In this document: in pieces, positions 26,247 to 35,626 of the stretch | How the letters are laid out: each line of letters starts with the position of its first letter | Position numbering within the stretch: position 1 is the first letter of the stretch | Source: Acidobacteriota bacterium | GTDB lineage: Bacteria; Acidobacteriota; Holophagae; Acanthopleuribacterales; Acanthopleuribacteraceae | Assembly: GCA_030066195.1 (NCBI GenBank) | Contig: JASJCB010000005.1 | Span: 100,901 to 164,900, forward strand | Length of the DNA stretch: 64,000 nt | Reading direction: 5' to 3' | Notes under the pieces: model-generated | What the model saw: the letters and a program-made list of their open reading frames with translations, nothing else | Databases searched by the model: none | What the model was told of the DNA's origin: nothing | Position numbers and translations under genes: made by a program

Positions 26247-26558
26247 TTAGGATTCCTTGCCTTCTTTTTCTTCCAGTTCTTTCAGATGCTGACGCACACG
26301 CTCGGACTCGGCTTCCCAGTCGGGCACCTCGAACTTCAGATCTTCTTTGCAGAATGCTTCCCACTCGTTACTGACATCGTTCAGCAGGAAATCCTCTTCA
26401 TTGTCCAGGTCCAGGCAGTTCTTGGTGACCTTCAGCGACTCCATGACATAAGCCAGGTCGTTGTCTTCCATTTCTTTTTCAGCAGTGGTCGCGGCGGCGC
26501 TCCAGCCGGAGAACTTGCGCAAATCCTCGAGCTTATAGGCTTTGCAATATTTGGGCAT
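26247..26558 (-). CDS. Small acidic protein of the lipopeptide cluster, unknown function
   Basis: The protein is 103 residues, predicted helical, soluble and acidic. It starts MPKYCKAYKLEDLRKFSGW and ends in a charged coiled segment (LKELEEKEGKES). AAGGAG lies 8 nt before the ATG at 26558, which rules out an upstream in-frame TTG. It is the first gene of the operon with the S51-like and thioesterase genes. I do not recognise the family; a precursor peptide or an accessory protein is possible, but nothing in the sequence decides. Confidence 0.6.
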   Translation of the reverse strand: MPKYCKAYKLEDLRKFSGWSAAATTAEKEMEDNDLAYVMESLKVTKNCLDLDNEEDFLLNDVSNEWEAFCKEDLKFEVPDWEAESERVRQHLKELEEKEGKES

Positions 26559-26920
26559 CGGTATACTCCTTAACAAGAAACAAATGCAGATCGGCAGCCG
26601 TCTGTTTTTCTCGGCTCTTCTGCGTACCGTGTTCGGGGGCTACGGCATTGCCGAATGAGTGCCGGAACGGGCCCTTTCGGCGAGACCCTCCATTCTATAA
26701 CAAGACCGTATCAGATTTAAGCCTTAAAAAACAAACCCATCTTGGGACTTTTCCAATGAACGGGTAGTTTCGCTGTTTCCGAATCAATCCGATCCTTCTC
26801 GGGGAAACGGATTGCACGGCAAAAAGTTTTCAAAGCCCCGGCCGTGTTAAACTGCGCCGACGGGTCAACCTTTACGGGTAACGAACCGATTGGTGCTTTA
26901 TCGAAAGAACAGGGGACATT
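26559..26920. other. Divergent intergenic region between the lipopeptide operon and aroDE
   Basis: About 360 bp. On the minus strand GTTATAGAAT (26686-26695) is a -10-like element for the operon starting at 26558. The part near 26820-26920 must carry the aroDE promoter. No gene or structured RNA is apparent. Confidence 0.45.
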
Positions 26921-28336
26921 ATGAGATATTGTTATTCGCTCACCGAAAGCCAAATCCACCTGATCGCATCGTTGAACGAGCATGAGAACGTGGGTTTCGA
27001 GATACGCCTGGACACCTTCAGCGCCGAACCGCAATGGGACCGCCTGCGCGCCGCCACCGACAGACCCCTGCTGGCCACCTGGCGCAGCAAGCCGCACCTG
27101 GGTCAGGCCGAGCCCAAGACCCGCGACTCCATGGGCTGGGATTGGCGACGCGCCGCCTTGAAGGCGGGCTTCGACATGATCGATGTGGAGTTGGACGAGA
27201 ACGAGCTTGCCGACAAGATTTCCGCAATTCAAAAAGGCCGGGCCCAGGTGATTTTATCCCATCACGAACTGGGCGATAACGCGGGCATCAAGGACGCCTT
27301 TACCAGGGCCATGGACACGGACGCCAATATTCTGAAGATCATCGGCAGCGGTCGCGAGACCGCGGACCTGGAACGGCAGCGTGATTTCTACCGCCGCGCC
27401 GCGGGTCGTGAGCTGGTTCATTTTTATATGGGCGGCGAGTTCGCGGCCTCACGGGTTTTGTGCCTGCTCTACGGCGGCAGCTTTACCTTCCTGACACCCG
27501 ATCCGTCCCGAGTGGTGGCGCCGGGCCAGTTGACCCTTCAGGACGTCAATGAGGTATACAAACCCCTGGATGTGGATCCGGAGGCCATGCGCCTGTTCGC
27601 CGTGATCGGGTCGCCCGTCGGTCATTCCAAGTCGCCCGCCTATCACAACGGGCCCTTGAAGGAAATCACGCCCAACGCGCTCTTCCTGGCGTTGCCCGCG
27701 GCTGATGAGGCCGATTTCCAAACCCTGCGCCGCACCTTCCCGGAACTGCGCGGCATGGCGGTCACCAAACCCATGAAGGAGATTGCCTTCAGCCGGGCGA
27801 CGGAATTCGCCGATCCCCACTCAAGCAACCTGGGCGCCGTCAACACACTGTTGTTTCGGGGCGAGCGGGTGCGGGCCGCCAATACCGACCTGTTGGCAAC
27901 CATTGACATCCTGAAGCAGGCCGGCGACAACCCCACGGTACGCGTCCTGGGTTTCGGCGGTTTGGGCAAGGCGGTAGTTCGCGCCTGTATCGCGGGCGGC
28001 CTTGCCTGTCAGATCTGCAACCGGACGCCGGGGCGGGTTCCCGATGATCTCGGTTCCGACGTCAGCGAGCTTGCCTGGGAAGACCGACACCAGGCGGGTG
28101 CAGACGTGGTGGTGCAGTGTACCTCCGCCGGTATGGCGCCCTACGAGGACGTTTCCCCCCTGGAGCGGATGCCCGAGGGCCTCAAGCTGTTGGTAGAGAC
28201 CATCTACAATCCCATAGAAACCCGGGTGATGACCATGGCGCGCGAGGCCGGTGTGCAAGTATTGGACGGCATGGCCCTGTTCAACGGTCAGGCCCTCATC
28301 CAAAACGCCTTCTTCAGAGAGATCGCGGCACGATGA
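26921..28336 (+). CDS. aroDE: Bifunctional 3-dehydroquinate dehydratase / shikimate dehydrogenase
   Basis: The 471-residue fusion carries out steps 3 and 4 of the shikimate pathway. Residues about 1-210 are a type I dehydroquinase, with EIRLD, a catalytic His in ILSHHELG (near 114) and the Schiff-base Lys in ILKIIGSG (near 138). Residues about 225-471 are shikimate dehydrogenase: VIGSPVGHSKSPAYHN, the catalytic Lys in VTKPMKE (near 283), GAVNTL, the NADP-binding GFGGLGKAVV and the C-terminal MALFNGQALIQ. The fusion is best known from plants, but occurs in several bacterial groups. The ATG has AGGGGA 6 nt upstream. It stands alone without other aro genes. Confidence 0.95.
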   Translation: MRYCYSLTESQIHLIASLNEHENVGFEIRLDTFSAEPQWDRLRAATDRPLLATWRSKPHLGQAEPKTRDSMGWDWRRAALKAGFDMIDVELDENELADKISAIQKGRAQVILSHHELGDNAGIKDAFTRAMDTDANILKIIGSGRETADLERQRDFYRRAAGRELVHFYMGGEFAASRVLCLLYGGSFTFLTPDPSRVVAPGQLTLQDVNEVYKPLDVDPEAMRLFAVIGSPVGHSKSPAYHNGPLKEITPNALFLALPAADEADFQTLRRTFPELRGMAVTKPMKEIAFSRATEFADPHSSNLGAVNTLLFRGERVRAANTDLLATIDILKQAGDNPTVRVLGFGGLGKAVVRACIAGGLACQICNRTPGRVPDDLGSDVSELAWEDRHQAGADVVVQCTSAGMAPYEDVSPLERMPEGLKLLVETIYNPIETRVMTMAREAGVQVLDGMALFNGQALIQNAFFREIAAR

Positions 28337-28446
28337 CCGATAAGTCAGATCGCTAAATCATCCACACCGGTTAGAAAATGTGCCGACAGCGGGAATCTGA
28401 CGGTTATAATGATCTTCTGCCGTAATGCTTGTTGAGGAGTTTATAT

Positions 28447-29475
28447 TTGGGTCATCGCGCCAATCTGGTTTTAATCGAGAAGAAAGGCTACCGCCTGTTC
28501 TACAGTCACTGGGCCGGAACCATGCTGCCGGAAGATATCTTTTGGGGTCCTGAACAGACCCTGGAGTACTTTCGCGCCCATTCCGAGGTAGAGCCCGACG
28601 ATTGGCAGGACTGCGTGCTGGGCGAGGGCGGTGTGCTGATGGACCGCTACAAGCAGCACCTCATCGTCTACGGTTGCAGCTATGTGGCTACCGACCTCCC
28701 CGTTCGTCGCCTGTTCCTGGAAGCTTTGAAAGAGACCTGGCCCGGCTGGACCATTCAATACGCCTATAACGGCGTCCTGGACCTGGCTGAATATGTCGGT
28801 TACGAGGATATGGAAGACCTGTACAGCGACCATATCGATATCGACTGGAACCTTCAGGAGGACCTGTCCCCGCCGGAATATCGCGAAAGCATGAACCTGG
28901 TGGGCAGCATCACCGACCTGAGCGGACGCACCCAATTGTTCCCCCTGTCCGGTGACCTGGACTGTTACCTGAAACTGGGACCCAGGCTGACCAAGTATAT
29001 CGACAAACACGGACAATCAACCCTGGACACCACTGAATGGACCGAGTCCTTTCCCATCAGCGGCTGGCATGTGGATATGCCCAACCGCACGGTTTCCTTC
29101 TGGAAGTCCAACCCGGAAACCAATCTGCACAAACAACTGATTTCGCGCTGGACCGGCTGGGCCATCCACAATCTCAACGACAATTACGAAAGCCATGTAG
29201 CCGAGGTGAACGATTGCCTGAAGCTGCCCCAACGGAGCAGGGAAAAGCTGGCCGAACTGTTACAGTGGGTTCTGCTGGAAGAGAAGCGCTTCGACGGTCC
29301 CAATTTCCTGCTGGGCATCCTGGCCCGTCAGGCCAAAAAAGGCGATACGCCCAATATCAGCCCCAGCGCTTTTTCCGATCCTGCCGAGCCCTGGCCCAGT
29401 CTGGAGCGTCGCAAGCAGATCGTCGAGAAGGTAATCAGCAAACTGGCCCCCGACGCTCCACGCCCGGTAACCTAA
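28447..29475 (+). CDS. Conserved-looking hypothetical protein
   Basis: The protein is 342 residues, soluble, rich in Trp and Tyr, without signal peptide or membrane helices. The start is taken as TTG at 28447 because GAGGAG lies exactly 7 nt before it and the -10-like GTTATAAT (28403-28410) lies 36 nt upstream; a more distal TTG would place the Shine-Dalgarno inside the gene. It begins GHRANLVLIEKKGYRLFYSH and has a middle part LVGSITDLSGRTQLFPLSG. I recognise no domain. It converges on the VOC-cupin gene, overlapping it by 4 bp. Confidence 0.65.
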   Translation: MGHRANLVLIEKKGYRLFYSHWAGTMLPEDIFWGPEQTLEYFRAHSEVEPDDWQDCVLGEGGVLMDRYKQHLIVYGCSYVATDLPVRRLFLEALKETWPGWTIQYAYNGVLDLAEYVGYEDMEDLYSDHIDIDWNLQEDLSPPEYRESMNLVGSITDLSGRTQLFPLSGDLDCYLKLGPRLTKYIDKHGQSTLDTTEWTESFPISGWHVDMPNRTVSFWKSNPETNLHKQLISRWTGWAIHNLNDNYESHVAEVNDCLKLPQRSREKLAELLQWVLLEEKRFDGPNFLLGILARQAKKGDTPNISPSAFSDPAEPWPSLERRKQIVEKVISKLAPDAPRPVT

Positions 29476-30557
29476 CCGGGGAGGCTGATTTCCAAAAGCT
29501 CCAGGTCGGTGGAACGCGGCGTCAGGGCGAAGGACAGACCGGCCGGCAGAACACAGCAGTCACCGGCCGTCATTTGTTGGGTTTCTCCTTTCTCCAGATG
29601 CAGATTCATCCCTCCGGTCAAGACGAAGAAAAATAAAAATTCGCCGTCATGGGCGCGGTATTGTTTCGAGGGTTCGCCGACCGGCCGCACGCTCCGAGCA
29701 CCCGCAACTCCGTCGGTCGCCGCGGCGATACCCGTATCCAGCGCTTCCCAACCGTCCATGATCCAAGGCTGTCTTTGCGCCTCCTCCGCCCGGTACAAGA
29801 CAAAACGCTGACCGCTGAAATCCCGGTTCGGGTTCAAACTGATCGTAGGCAGGGTGATTTGGTGATCGGCAAGGGTTTCGTGTTCGGCGGGACAACCCAC
29901 CTCGATGACTTCCAGATCGGGGGAACTTTCAAGAACCCGATGGCGAATGCGCGGCGGCTGCAAGACACAATCCCCGGCCCGCATGACGAACGGCGGCCCC
30001 TGATCTTCATAAACCACGCGCACCCAGCCCTTGTACACATAGATCATTTGAAAGTAGACCTTGTGGAAATGGACGTAATCGGGAACCGGTCCTCCGTCGG
30101 GAATCCGGATATGCGAGGCGATGAACCGCCCGCCCTGGCGACCGGGGATGAGATCGCGGTACATCATCCCGGCGCGGCCCTGATGCCAGGAGGCGTTGTC
30201 GTCGATTTTCGCAATGATCAGACTTTGATTTACCGGCGGCAAGGCCTGGGCCGGGTCGGCGTCTTCCAATTCGATGCGGGTCCCGTTGGGCGCCGTCAAG
30301 ACTCGCTCGCCGGCGGCAACCTCATCGGGCCGCTTACATAAGAGACGGATGGTTCCGGGAGAACCGGATGCGCCCGCCTGCAACCTGAGCCGCAGCCCGT
30401 AGCCTTGAATTTCCGCTATCACCGGAGCGTCGGCAGGAAAGACGGCGTTGACACGGAACCCCAAAACCTCGGTAAAAAAATCGAATGCGGGCTCCAGTTC
30501 CTCACAGGGGATCACCATTTCGGCGCTTTGAAGAAGAGATAGTCGGATCTCTGACAT
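29472..30557 (-). CDS. VOC (glyoxalase-like) - double cupin fusion protein
   Basis: The 361-residue protein appears to have three metal-binding-type beta modules. Residues about 10-110 look like a vicinal oxygen chelate domain (PAFDFFTEVLGFRV). Residues about 150-235 are a cupin (YVHFHKVYFQMIYVYKG, GDCVLQPPRIRH). Residues about 285-358 are a second cupin (FFFVLTGGMNLHLEKG, AGDCCVLPAG). The first cupin retains His-x-His and a later His typical of metal sites; the second appears to lack them and may be structural. Dioxygenase or isomerase activity is possible but the substrate is unknown. Confidence 0.65.
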   Translation of the reverse strand: MSEIRLSLLQSAEMVIPCEELEPAFDFFTEVLGFRVNAVFPADAPVIAEIQGYGLRLRLQAGASGSPGTIRLLCKRPDEVAAGERVLTAPNGTRIELEDADPAQALPPVNQSLIIAKIDDNASWHQGRAGMMYRDLIPGRQGGRFIASHIRIPDGGPVPDYVHFHKVYFQMIYVYKGWVRVVYEDQGPPFVMRAGDCVLQPPRIRHRVLESSPDLEVIEVGCPAEHETLADHQITLPTISLNPNRDFSGQRFVLYRAEEAQRQPWIMDGWEALDTGIAAATDGVAGARSVRPVGEPSKQYRAHDGEFLFFFVLTGGMNLHLEKGETQQMTAGDCCVLPAGLSFALTPRSTDLELLEISLPG

Positions 30558-30773
30558 AGACTCTCCTCATCAGACTGACATCGGGTAATTGTAGCATGCC
30601 CGAGCAGGGTCGATTATCCCGGTTGGTATTGGAGAATCGGTATGAAAGAGCGAAACCCTCTCACCCGGCCGCTGTTTTTAAGTGTTGCCGCACTGCTTAC
30701 TTATCTTATTGGAACCGATAGGAAAAGTAAGGTAATATACGAACTTGGGGGAAATGCGAAGCGCAAATAAAAT

Positions 30774-33700
30774 ATGCGGGGTAAGTCTTTGCCAATGGAA
30801 ACGGAAATATCGACTGGTGACGGATCGCGGTCCCGATCCGGCAGGGTTCCATGTCCGACCGTTCCGGCAGTTTTCCGAGCCGGCATCCTGCTGTTGGGCG
30901 CCATATGCCTGTTCCCCGGCCTGAGCGGCGAGCGCGTGCGTTTCGAGAAGGTGTTGACCGATCAGGGCGCACAGCTTTCGGAAACCTTTTTCGTGTTGCA
31001 GGATCGCTATGATTTCCTGTGGTTCGCCACCAACACCGGGCTGTATCGCTACGACGGTTACACCTTGTTCCCCTTCCTTCACGAACCCGATAACCCTCAA
31101 AGTATTATGGCCAACTTCAGCCTATTCATCGTGGAAGATCGAAACGGTCATCTCTGGGTGGCTTTGAAGGAACAGGGCATCAGCAAGCTCGAACCGGAAA
31201 CGGGTTGCTTCACCAATTATCGAGCCGTGCCGGGCACACCTAACGAAATCATCGGTTCCGGGGTGAATATCCTCCATGAGGATGCCGACGGCCGAATCTG
31301 GGCCGGGACCGAACACGGCGCCTGCAGCTACGATCCTCGCGACGACACCTGGTCCCGCTACCTGGACGATGAAAGCGGGGATAAGCGAGCCAATGTCTCC
31401 GGTTTCGCCAACGATGATCAGGGTCGTCTTTGGATCACCACGCGAAAGGGCGGGCCGGCGCTTTACGACAAGAAGGCGGACCGCTTCACCCGTATTCCCG
31501 GGATCGACGACAGCCTCGAGATCCAATTTTTGAAGTACGATGAGGGCGGTTATCTCTGGGTCGCCGATGAAGGCAACCTGTTCAAGTTCGATTACAACAC
31601 CAACACGTTGGCGCCAAATGACATCGGCGCGGAAAACTGGCCCGTGGCCTCCACAATTTACGCCCTGCACCACTCTCCCGAGCAAGGGCTGTGGGTGGGT
31701 GCCGCCGAGGGTTTGTACCACTACACGCAAGCCGGCGGTTGGGAGTCTTTCAAGCACAATCCCCTGAATCCCCACAGCCTCAGTTCGTCCACCATCTATG
31801 ATCTTCAAGTGGATCGATTCGGCGCCGTGTGGTGCGCCACCTTTCAGGGCGTCAACCGGTACAGCCCCCTCACCCGTCGTTTCGCCCACTATACCGATGT
31901 GGGCGAGAACGATCTCTGGTCCGAGGAAATCTCCTGTTTTACGCCCGGGACAGGCGGTGCCGTGCTGATCGGGACGAAAGGCGGTCTCAACCGTTTCGAT
32001 GCCGAAACTCGGCGATTACAACGCATCGATATCGGCCGCATGACGAATTCGGAAGGGGAGAACAACATCCTGGCGCTTCACCGTTCAACCTCGGGAGTGG
32101 TTTGGATCGGTACGGAGGACGGCTTGAAACGCCTGAATGAAAAAACCGGGGAAACGCGGTGGACGCCCAAGGGAACCAACGGCCTGGCGGACGCCAGGGT
32201 GCTCAGCCTGAAAGAAGACAGCCGGGGCCGCATGTGGATCGGAACCCGGGAAGGTCTTTTTCATCACCTGCTCGACAAGGACAGCTTTGCACCCGCTCGC
32301 TCTGCCGAGGATGTTTTGAGTGACGGCCAGATCGTCACCATTGCGGAAACCGGCGACGGCGCTCTTTGGATAGGCACCACTACGGGCCTGGTGCGCATGG
32401 AGGACCCGGAGGACCCTATCGTTCATTACCGAGCCCATACCGGAAATGCCCGAAGCCTGAGCCGCGATTACATCACCACCGTCTACGAAAGTACGGCGGG
32501 AAGGTTGTGGGTGGCAACCTTCGGCGGCGGCCTGAACCTGATGACCTCGCTGAATCCGGACCAAACGACGCCGGTGAAAACGATCTACACCAGCAAGAAC
32601 GGCTTGCCCAGCGATTCCATCTTCGGCCTTCATGAGGATAACCGCGGCCGGCTCTGGATCGGTACCCAAGCCGGTCTTGCTTGTTTGGACCCAATAGAAG
32701 ATGCGATCAGAAGCTACGGCGTCGGGGACGGCGTGCCCGGTTCAGCTTATTACCTGTTCCAAAACCCCGCGCGGCCGGGGGAGGTCTATTTCGGCAGCAA
32801 GGGTTTCACCCTGTTCGAGCCCGACACTTTTGAGTACAACAACACCTCGCCCCGCGTGGTGTTTACGGACTATCGCCTGGCCAATCGAGAACCGGACGGC
32901 GTTCCCCCCAGCACCATCCACCTGGAAGATGAACTGGTTCTGGAGCAAAAAGACTTTCCGCTCTATGCCGAATTCGCCGCCCTGCATTACGCCAATCCCG
33001 GCAAGAACCGCTACCAGTACATGTTGGAGAACTCGGATGAAGATTGGATCGATGCTGACGCCCGCAAGCGCTTTACCTCCTATAACCGCCTGCCCGCGGG
33101 TGACTATGTCTTGCGGGTGCGCGCCGCGACCGGAGACGGGGATTGGAGCACGGAAGAGGCGCACCTGAAGCTGATCGTCAAGCCGCCGATCTGGGCTACC
33201 CTATGGGCCAGGATCGGTTATGTCCTGGCTCTCGGCGGGATCATCTTCGCCTATGTTCGGGCGCAGCAACGCAAGTTGGCCTATCAGAACAAGGTCAATG
33301 TCCAGTTGAAGCAGGTGGATCGACTGAAAGACGAGTTCCTGGCCAATACCTCGCACGAGTTGCGCACGCCGCTGAACGGCATTATCGGCCTGGCCGAATC
33401 TCTGATCGACGGGGCTACCGGCAAGCTGCCCGAAAGCACCTACCATCACCTGCGCATGATTACCTCCAGCGGCAAACGGCTGTCCCACCTGGTCAACGAC
33501 ATCCTGGATTTCTCCAAACTGAGGAACCACACCTTGCACCTGCGCAAGCGCCCCGTGGACCTGAACGCCCTGACCGATGTGGTCATGCATCTCTCCGAAC
33601 CGCTGATCATCGGCAAGGACGTCACCCTGGAGAACCGTGTTCCCAAGGACCTGCCCGCGGTGCCCGCCGACGAGGACCGTATGCAGCAGGTGCTCTACAA

Positions 33701-35354
33701 CCTGATCGGCAATGCCATCAAATTCACGCCGAGCGGTTCCATTACCGTCACTGCCGTAAATGAGGATAATCAGGTCACCATGGCCGTGCGCGATACCGGC
33801 ATCGGCATTCCGCCCGAGAAACACGAATCCATCTTCTACTCGTTCCAGCAGGCCGACGGCTCCCTGTCGCGCGAGTACAGCGGCACCGGTTTGGGCCTGA
33901 CCATCACACGCCAATTGCTCGAATTGCACGACGGCCGCATCCGGCTGGAATCGGAACCGGGCAAGGGCTCCGTCTTCTATTTCTCGCTGCCCGTTGCCGG
34001 CGAAAACAGTCCGGGCTTGACCGAGGAAGAACCGAACGCGGAAGAGCCCATGTTGCGCCTGATGGAAGAAGCGCCCGCCCCGCATCACGAGGATCACCCG
34101 CAACACCCGCCGGAACCCGCCGAGGACCAGTCCTTCCACATCCTGGTGGTGGATGATGAACCGGTCAATCGCCAGGTATTGCTGAACCATCTGCAACTGC
34201 ACCGTTACAAGGTGACGGAGGCCGCGGGCGGCAAGCAAGCCTTGGAAGCGGTCGATCAGGACGAAGTGGACCTGGTGCTGTTGGATGTGATGATGCCCGG
34301 CATGTCCGGCTACCAGGTCTGTGAGTCGTTGCGGCGCAAGTACTCCGTCCAGGACCTGCCTATCCTGTTCCTCACCGCCCGTTCCCAGGTTGCCGATCTG
34401 ATCGACGGTTTCCGGGTCGGGGCCAACGACTACCTGGCCAAGCCGGTTGACAAAAACGAGCTGTTGTCCCGGGTTCACACCCATTTGCAACTGTTGGACA
34501 TCAACCGGAACCTGGAAAACAAAGTGGTGGAACGCACCAGCGAACTGAACCGCAAGAACGAGGAGATTCTGCGCACCCAGAACCAACTGGTCCTCCAGGA
34601 GAAGATGGCCACCCTGGGTACCCTGACCGCGGGCATCGCTCACGAGATCAACAATCCCAATAACTTCATCTATATCGGTGCGGAAAACCTGGAATCGGAG
34701 CATCGCCGGTTCTATGACTTCCTGATGGAGTTGGCCGGCGGCGATGAAGCCGACCAGGAGATCCTGGACTCGTTCGTGGAATGGCGCAACCGCCTGGACA
34801 AGCAACTGGGCCCCATCAAGCGCGGCAGCGAACGCATCGGCGGCATCGTCAAGGACCTGCACCTGTTCACCCGCCTGGACCAGGCCAAACGCAAGCGCGT
34901 CGATGTTATCGACGGCTTGCGCTCCACGGTAAACCTGGTGCGTTCCCAATACGCGCAGTACGCGACGATCGATCTGTCCGGCAAGGAGAAACTGGTCCTG
35001 GATTGCTGGCCGGCCGAGCTGAACCAGGTGTTCCTGAACATCATCCTCAACGCCTGCGAATCGATCAGGGACAAGCATCAGGACAACCCGGACTCTGCCA
35101 AGGGGCATATCCAAATCGAGGTGGAGGACCTGGACGGCGAGACGGTGTTTCGCTTCGACGATGACGGCCGGGGTTTCGGCGACGGCGACACCGAAAAAAT
35201 CTTCGAGGCGTTCTACACTACCAAGGGCGTGGGTCGCCGCGGCCTGGGTTTGTACACCAGTTACCGCATCGTGGAAAAACACGGGGGTCACATCAAAGCC
35301 CGGGCGAGACAAACGGAGGGCGCCCGCTTCGAGGTCTACCTACCGCATGATTGA
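30774..35354 (+). CDS. Hybrid sensor kinase with Reg_prop sensor, HisKA, REC and a second kinase core
   Basis: The 1526-residue protein has an N-terminal signal helix (AGILLLGAICLFPGLSG). About twelve Reg_prop blades with WIGT/WVGT repeats and a Y_Y_Y domain form the periplasmic sensor, as in Bacteroides hybrid systems. A transmembrane helix lies near residues 806-830. Then come HisKA (ANTSHELRTPLNG, His near 860), HATPase (NLIGNAIKF, DTGIGIPPE, GTGLGLTI), a receiver (VVDDEPVN near 1126, phosphoacceptor LLLDVMMPG near 1170, YLAKPV), and a second HisKA/HATPase pair (TAGIAHEINNPNNF near 1289, GRGFGDGD, GLGLYTSYRI). Having two complete kinase cores in one chain is unusual. No DNA-binding domain is present. 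The ATG used has a distant RBS; another at 30795 is possible. Confidence 0.9.
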   Translation: MRGKSLPMETEISTGDGSRSRSGRVPCPTVPAVFRAGILLLGAICLFPGLSGERVRFEKVLTDQGAQLSETFFVLQDRYDFLWFATNTGLYRYDGYTLFPFLHEPDNPQSIMANFSLFIVEDRNGHLWVALKEQGISKLEPETGCFTNYRAVPGTPNEIIGSGVNILHEDADGRIWAGTEHGACSYDPRDDTWSRYLDDESGDKRANVSGFANDDQGRLWITTRKGGPALYDKKADRFTRIPGIDDSLEIQFLKYDEGGYLWVADEGNLFKFDYNTNTLAPNDIGAENWPVASTIYALHHSPEQGLWVGAAEGLYHYTQAGGWESFKHNPLNPHSLSSSTIYDLQVDRFGAVWCATFQGVNRYSPLTRRFAHYTDVGENDLWSEEISCFTPGTGGAVLIGTKGGLNRFDAETRRLQRIDIGRMTNSEGENNILALHRSTSGVVWIGTEDGLKRLNEKTGETRWTPKGTNGLADARVLSLKEDSRGRMWIGTREGLFHHLLDKDSFAPARSAEDVLSDGQIVTIAETGDGALWIGTTTGLVRMEDPEDPIVHYRAHTGNARSLSRDYITTVYESTAGRLWVATFGGGLNLMTSLNPDQTTPVKTIYTSKNGLPSDSIFGLHEDNRGRLWIGTQAGLACLDPIEDAIRSYGVGDGVPGSAYYLFQNPARPGEVYFGSKGFTLFEPDTFEYNNTSPRVVFTDYRLANREPDGVPPSTIHLEDELVLEQKDFPLYAEFAALHYANPGKNRYQYMLENSDEDWIDADARKRFTSYNRLPAGDYVLRVRAATGDGDWSTEEAHLKLIVKPPIWATLWARIGYVLALGGIIFAYVRAQQRKLAYQNKVNVQLKQVDRLKDEFLANTSHELRTPLNGIIGLAESLIDGATGKLPESTYHHLRMITSSGKRLSHLVNDILDFSKLRNHTLHLRKRPVDLNALTDVVMHLSEPLIIGKDVTLENRVPKDLPAVPADEDRMQQVLYNLIGNAIKFTPSGSITVTAVNEDNQVTMAVRDTGIGIPPEKHESIFYSFQQADGSLSREYSGTGLGLTITRQLLELHDGRIRLESEPGKGSVFYFSLPVAGENSPGLTEEEPNAEEPMLRLMEEAPAPHHEDHPQHPPEPAEDQSFHILVVDDEPVNRQVLLNHLQLHRYKVTEAAGGKQALEAVDQDEVDLVLLDVMMPGMSGYQVCESLRRKYSVQDLPILFLTARSQVADLIDGFRVGANDYLAKPVDKNELLSRVHTHLQLLDINRNLENKVVERTSELNRKNEEILRTQNQLVLQEKMATLGTLTAGIAHEINNPNNFIYIGAENLESEHRRFYDFLMELAGGDEADQEILDSFVEWRNRLDKQLGPIKRGSERIGGIVKDLHLFTRLDQAKRKRVDVIDGLRSTVNLVRSQYAQYATIDLSGKEKLVLDCWPAELNQVFLNIILNACESIRDKHQDNPDSAKGHIQIEVEDLDGETVFRFDDDGRGFGDGDTEKIFEAFYTTKGVGRRGLGLYTSYRIVEKHGGHIKARARQTEGARFEVYLPHD

Positions 35355-35463
35355 CCAGGTCTATGTGTCGGAAGCAAATCGCCCGCTTCAGAAATCGCCA
35401 ACGTTGGCCATTTGTGCATGCCCGGGGAGCCGATAAGTATTCCCGAAGTTCCCCAAGAGCCGA

Positions 35464-35537
35464 CTATGAGGTATTCCCGGGAGCGTCCGCGTCTCGCGGG
35501 CTGCAAGCCGTACATTTCGCCACGGCGAAATTAGGCG
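35464..35537 (+). repeat. Dispersed repeat (CTATGAGGTATTCCCG family)
   Basis: The element opens with CTATGAGGTATTCCCG, continues with GCGGGCTGCAAGCCG and ends near TTCGCCACGGCGAA and AGGCGG. It is the plus-strand counterpart of the copy at 24556-24626. It lies about 110 bp after the kinase stop codon and upstream of the tandem repeat. Confidence 0.6.
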
Positions 35538-35626
35538 GACATGCGGAATCTATCCATGTTTCGGCTCAAACAAAGTCCGGAGGAATCTTCACAAGCGAGG
35601 GGTGGAGGTTCTGAGAAAAACGGCGT

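Noticed and set aside
33201..35312. A 703-residue minus-strand open frame opposite the hybrid kinase
   Set aside because: Antisense shadow of a GC-rich gene; no domain, and the opposite strand carries all kinase motifs.
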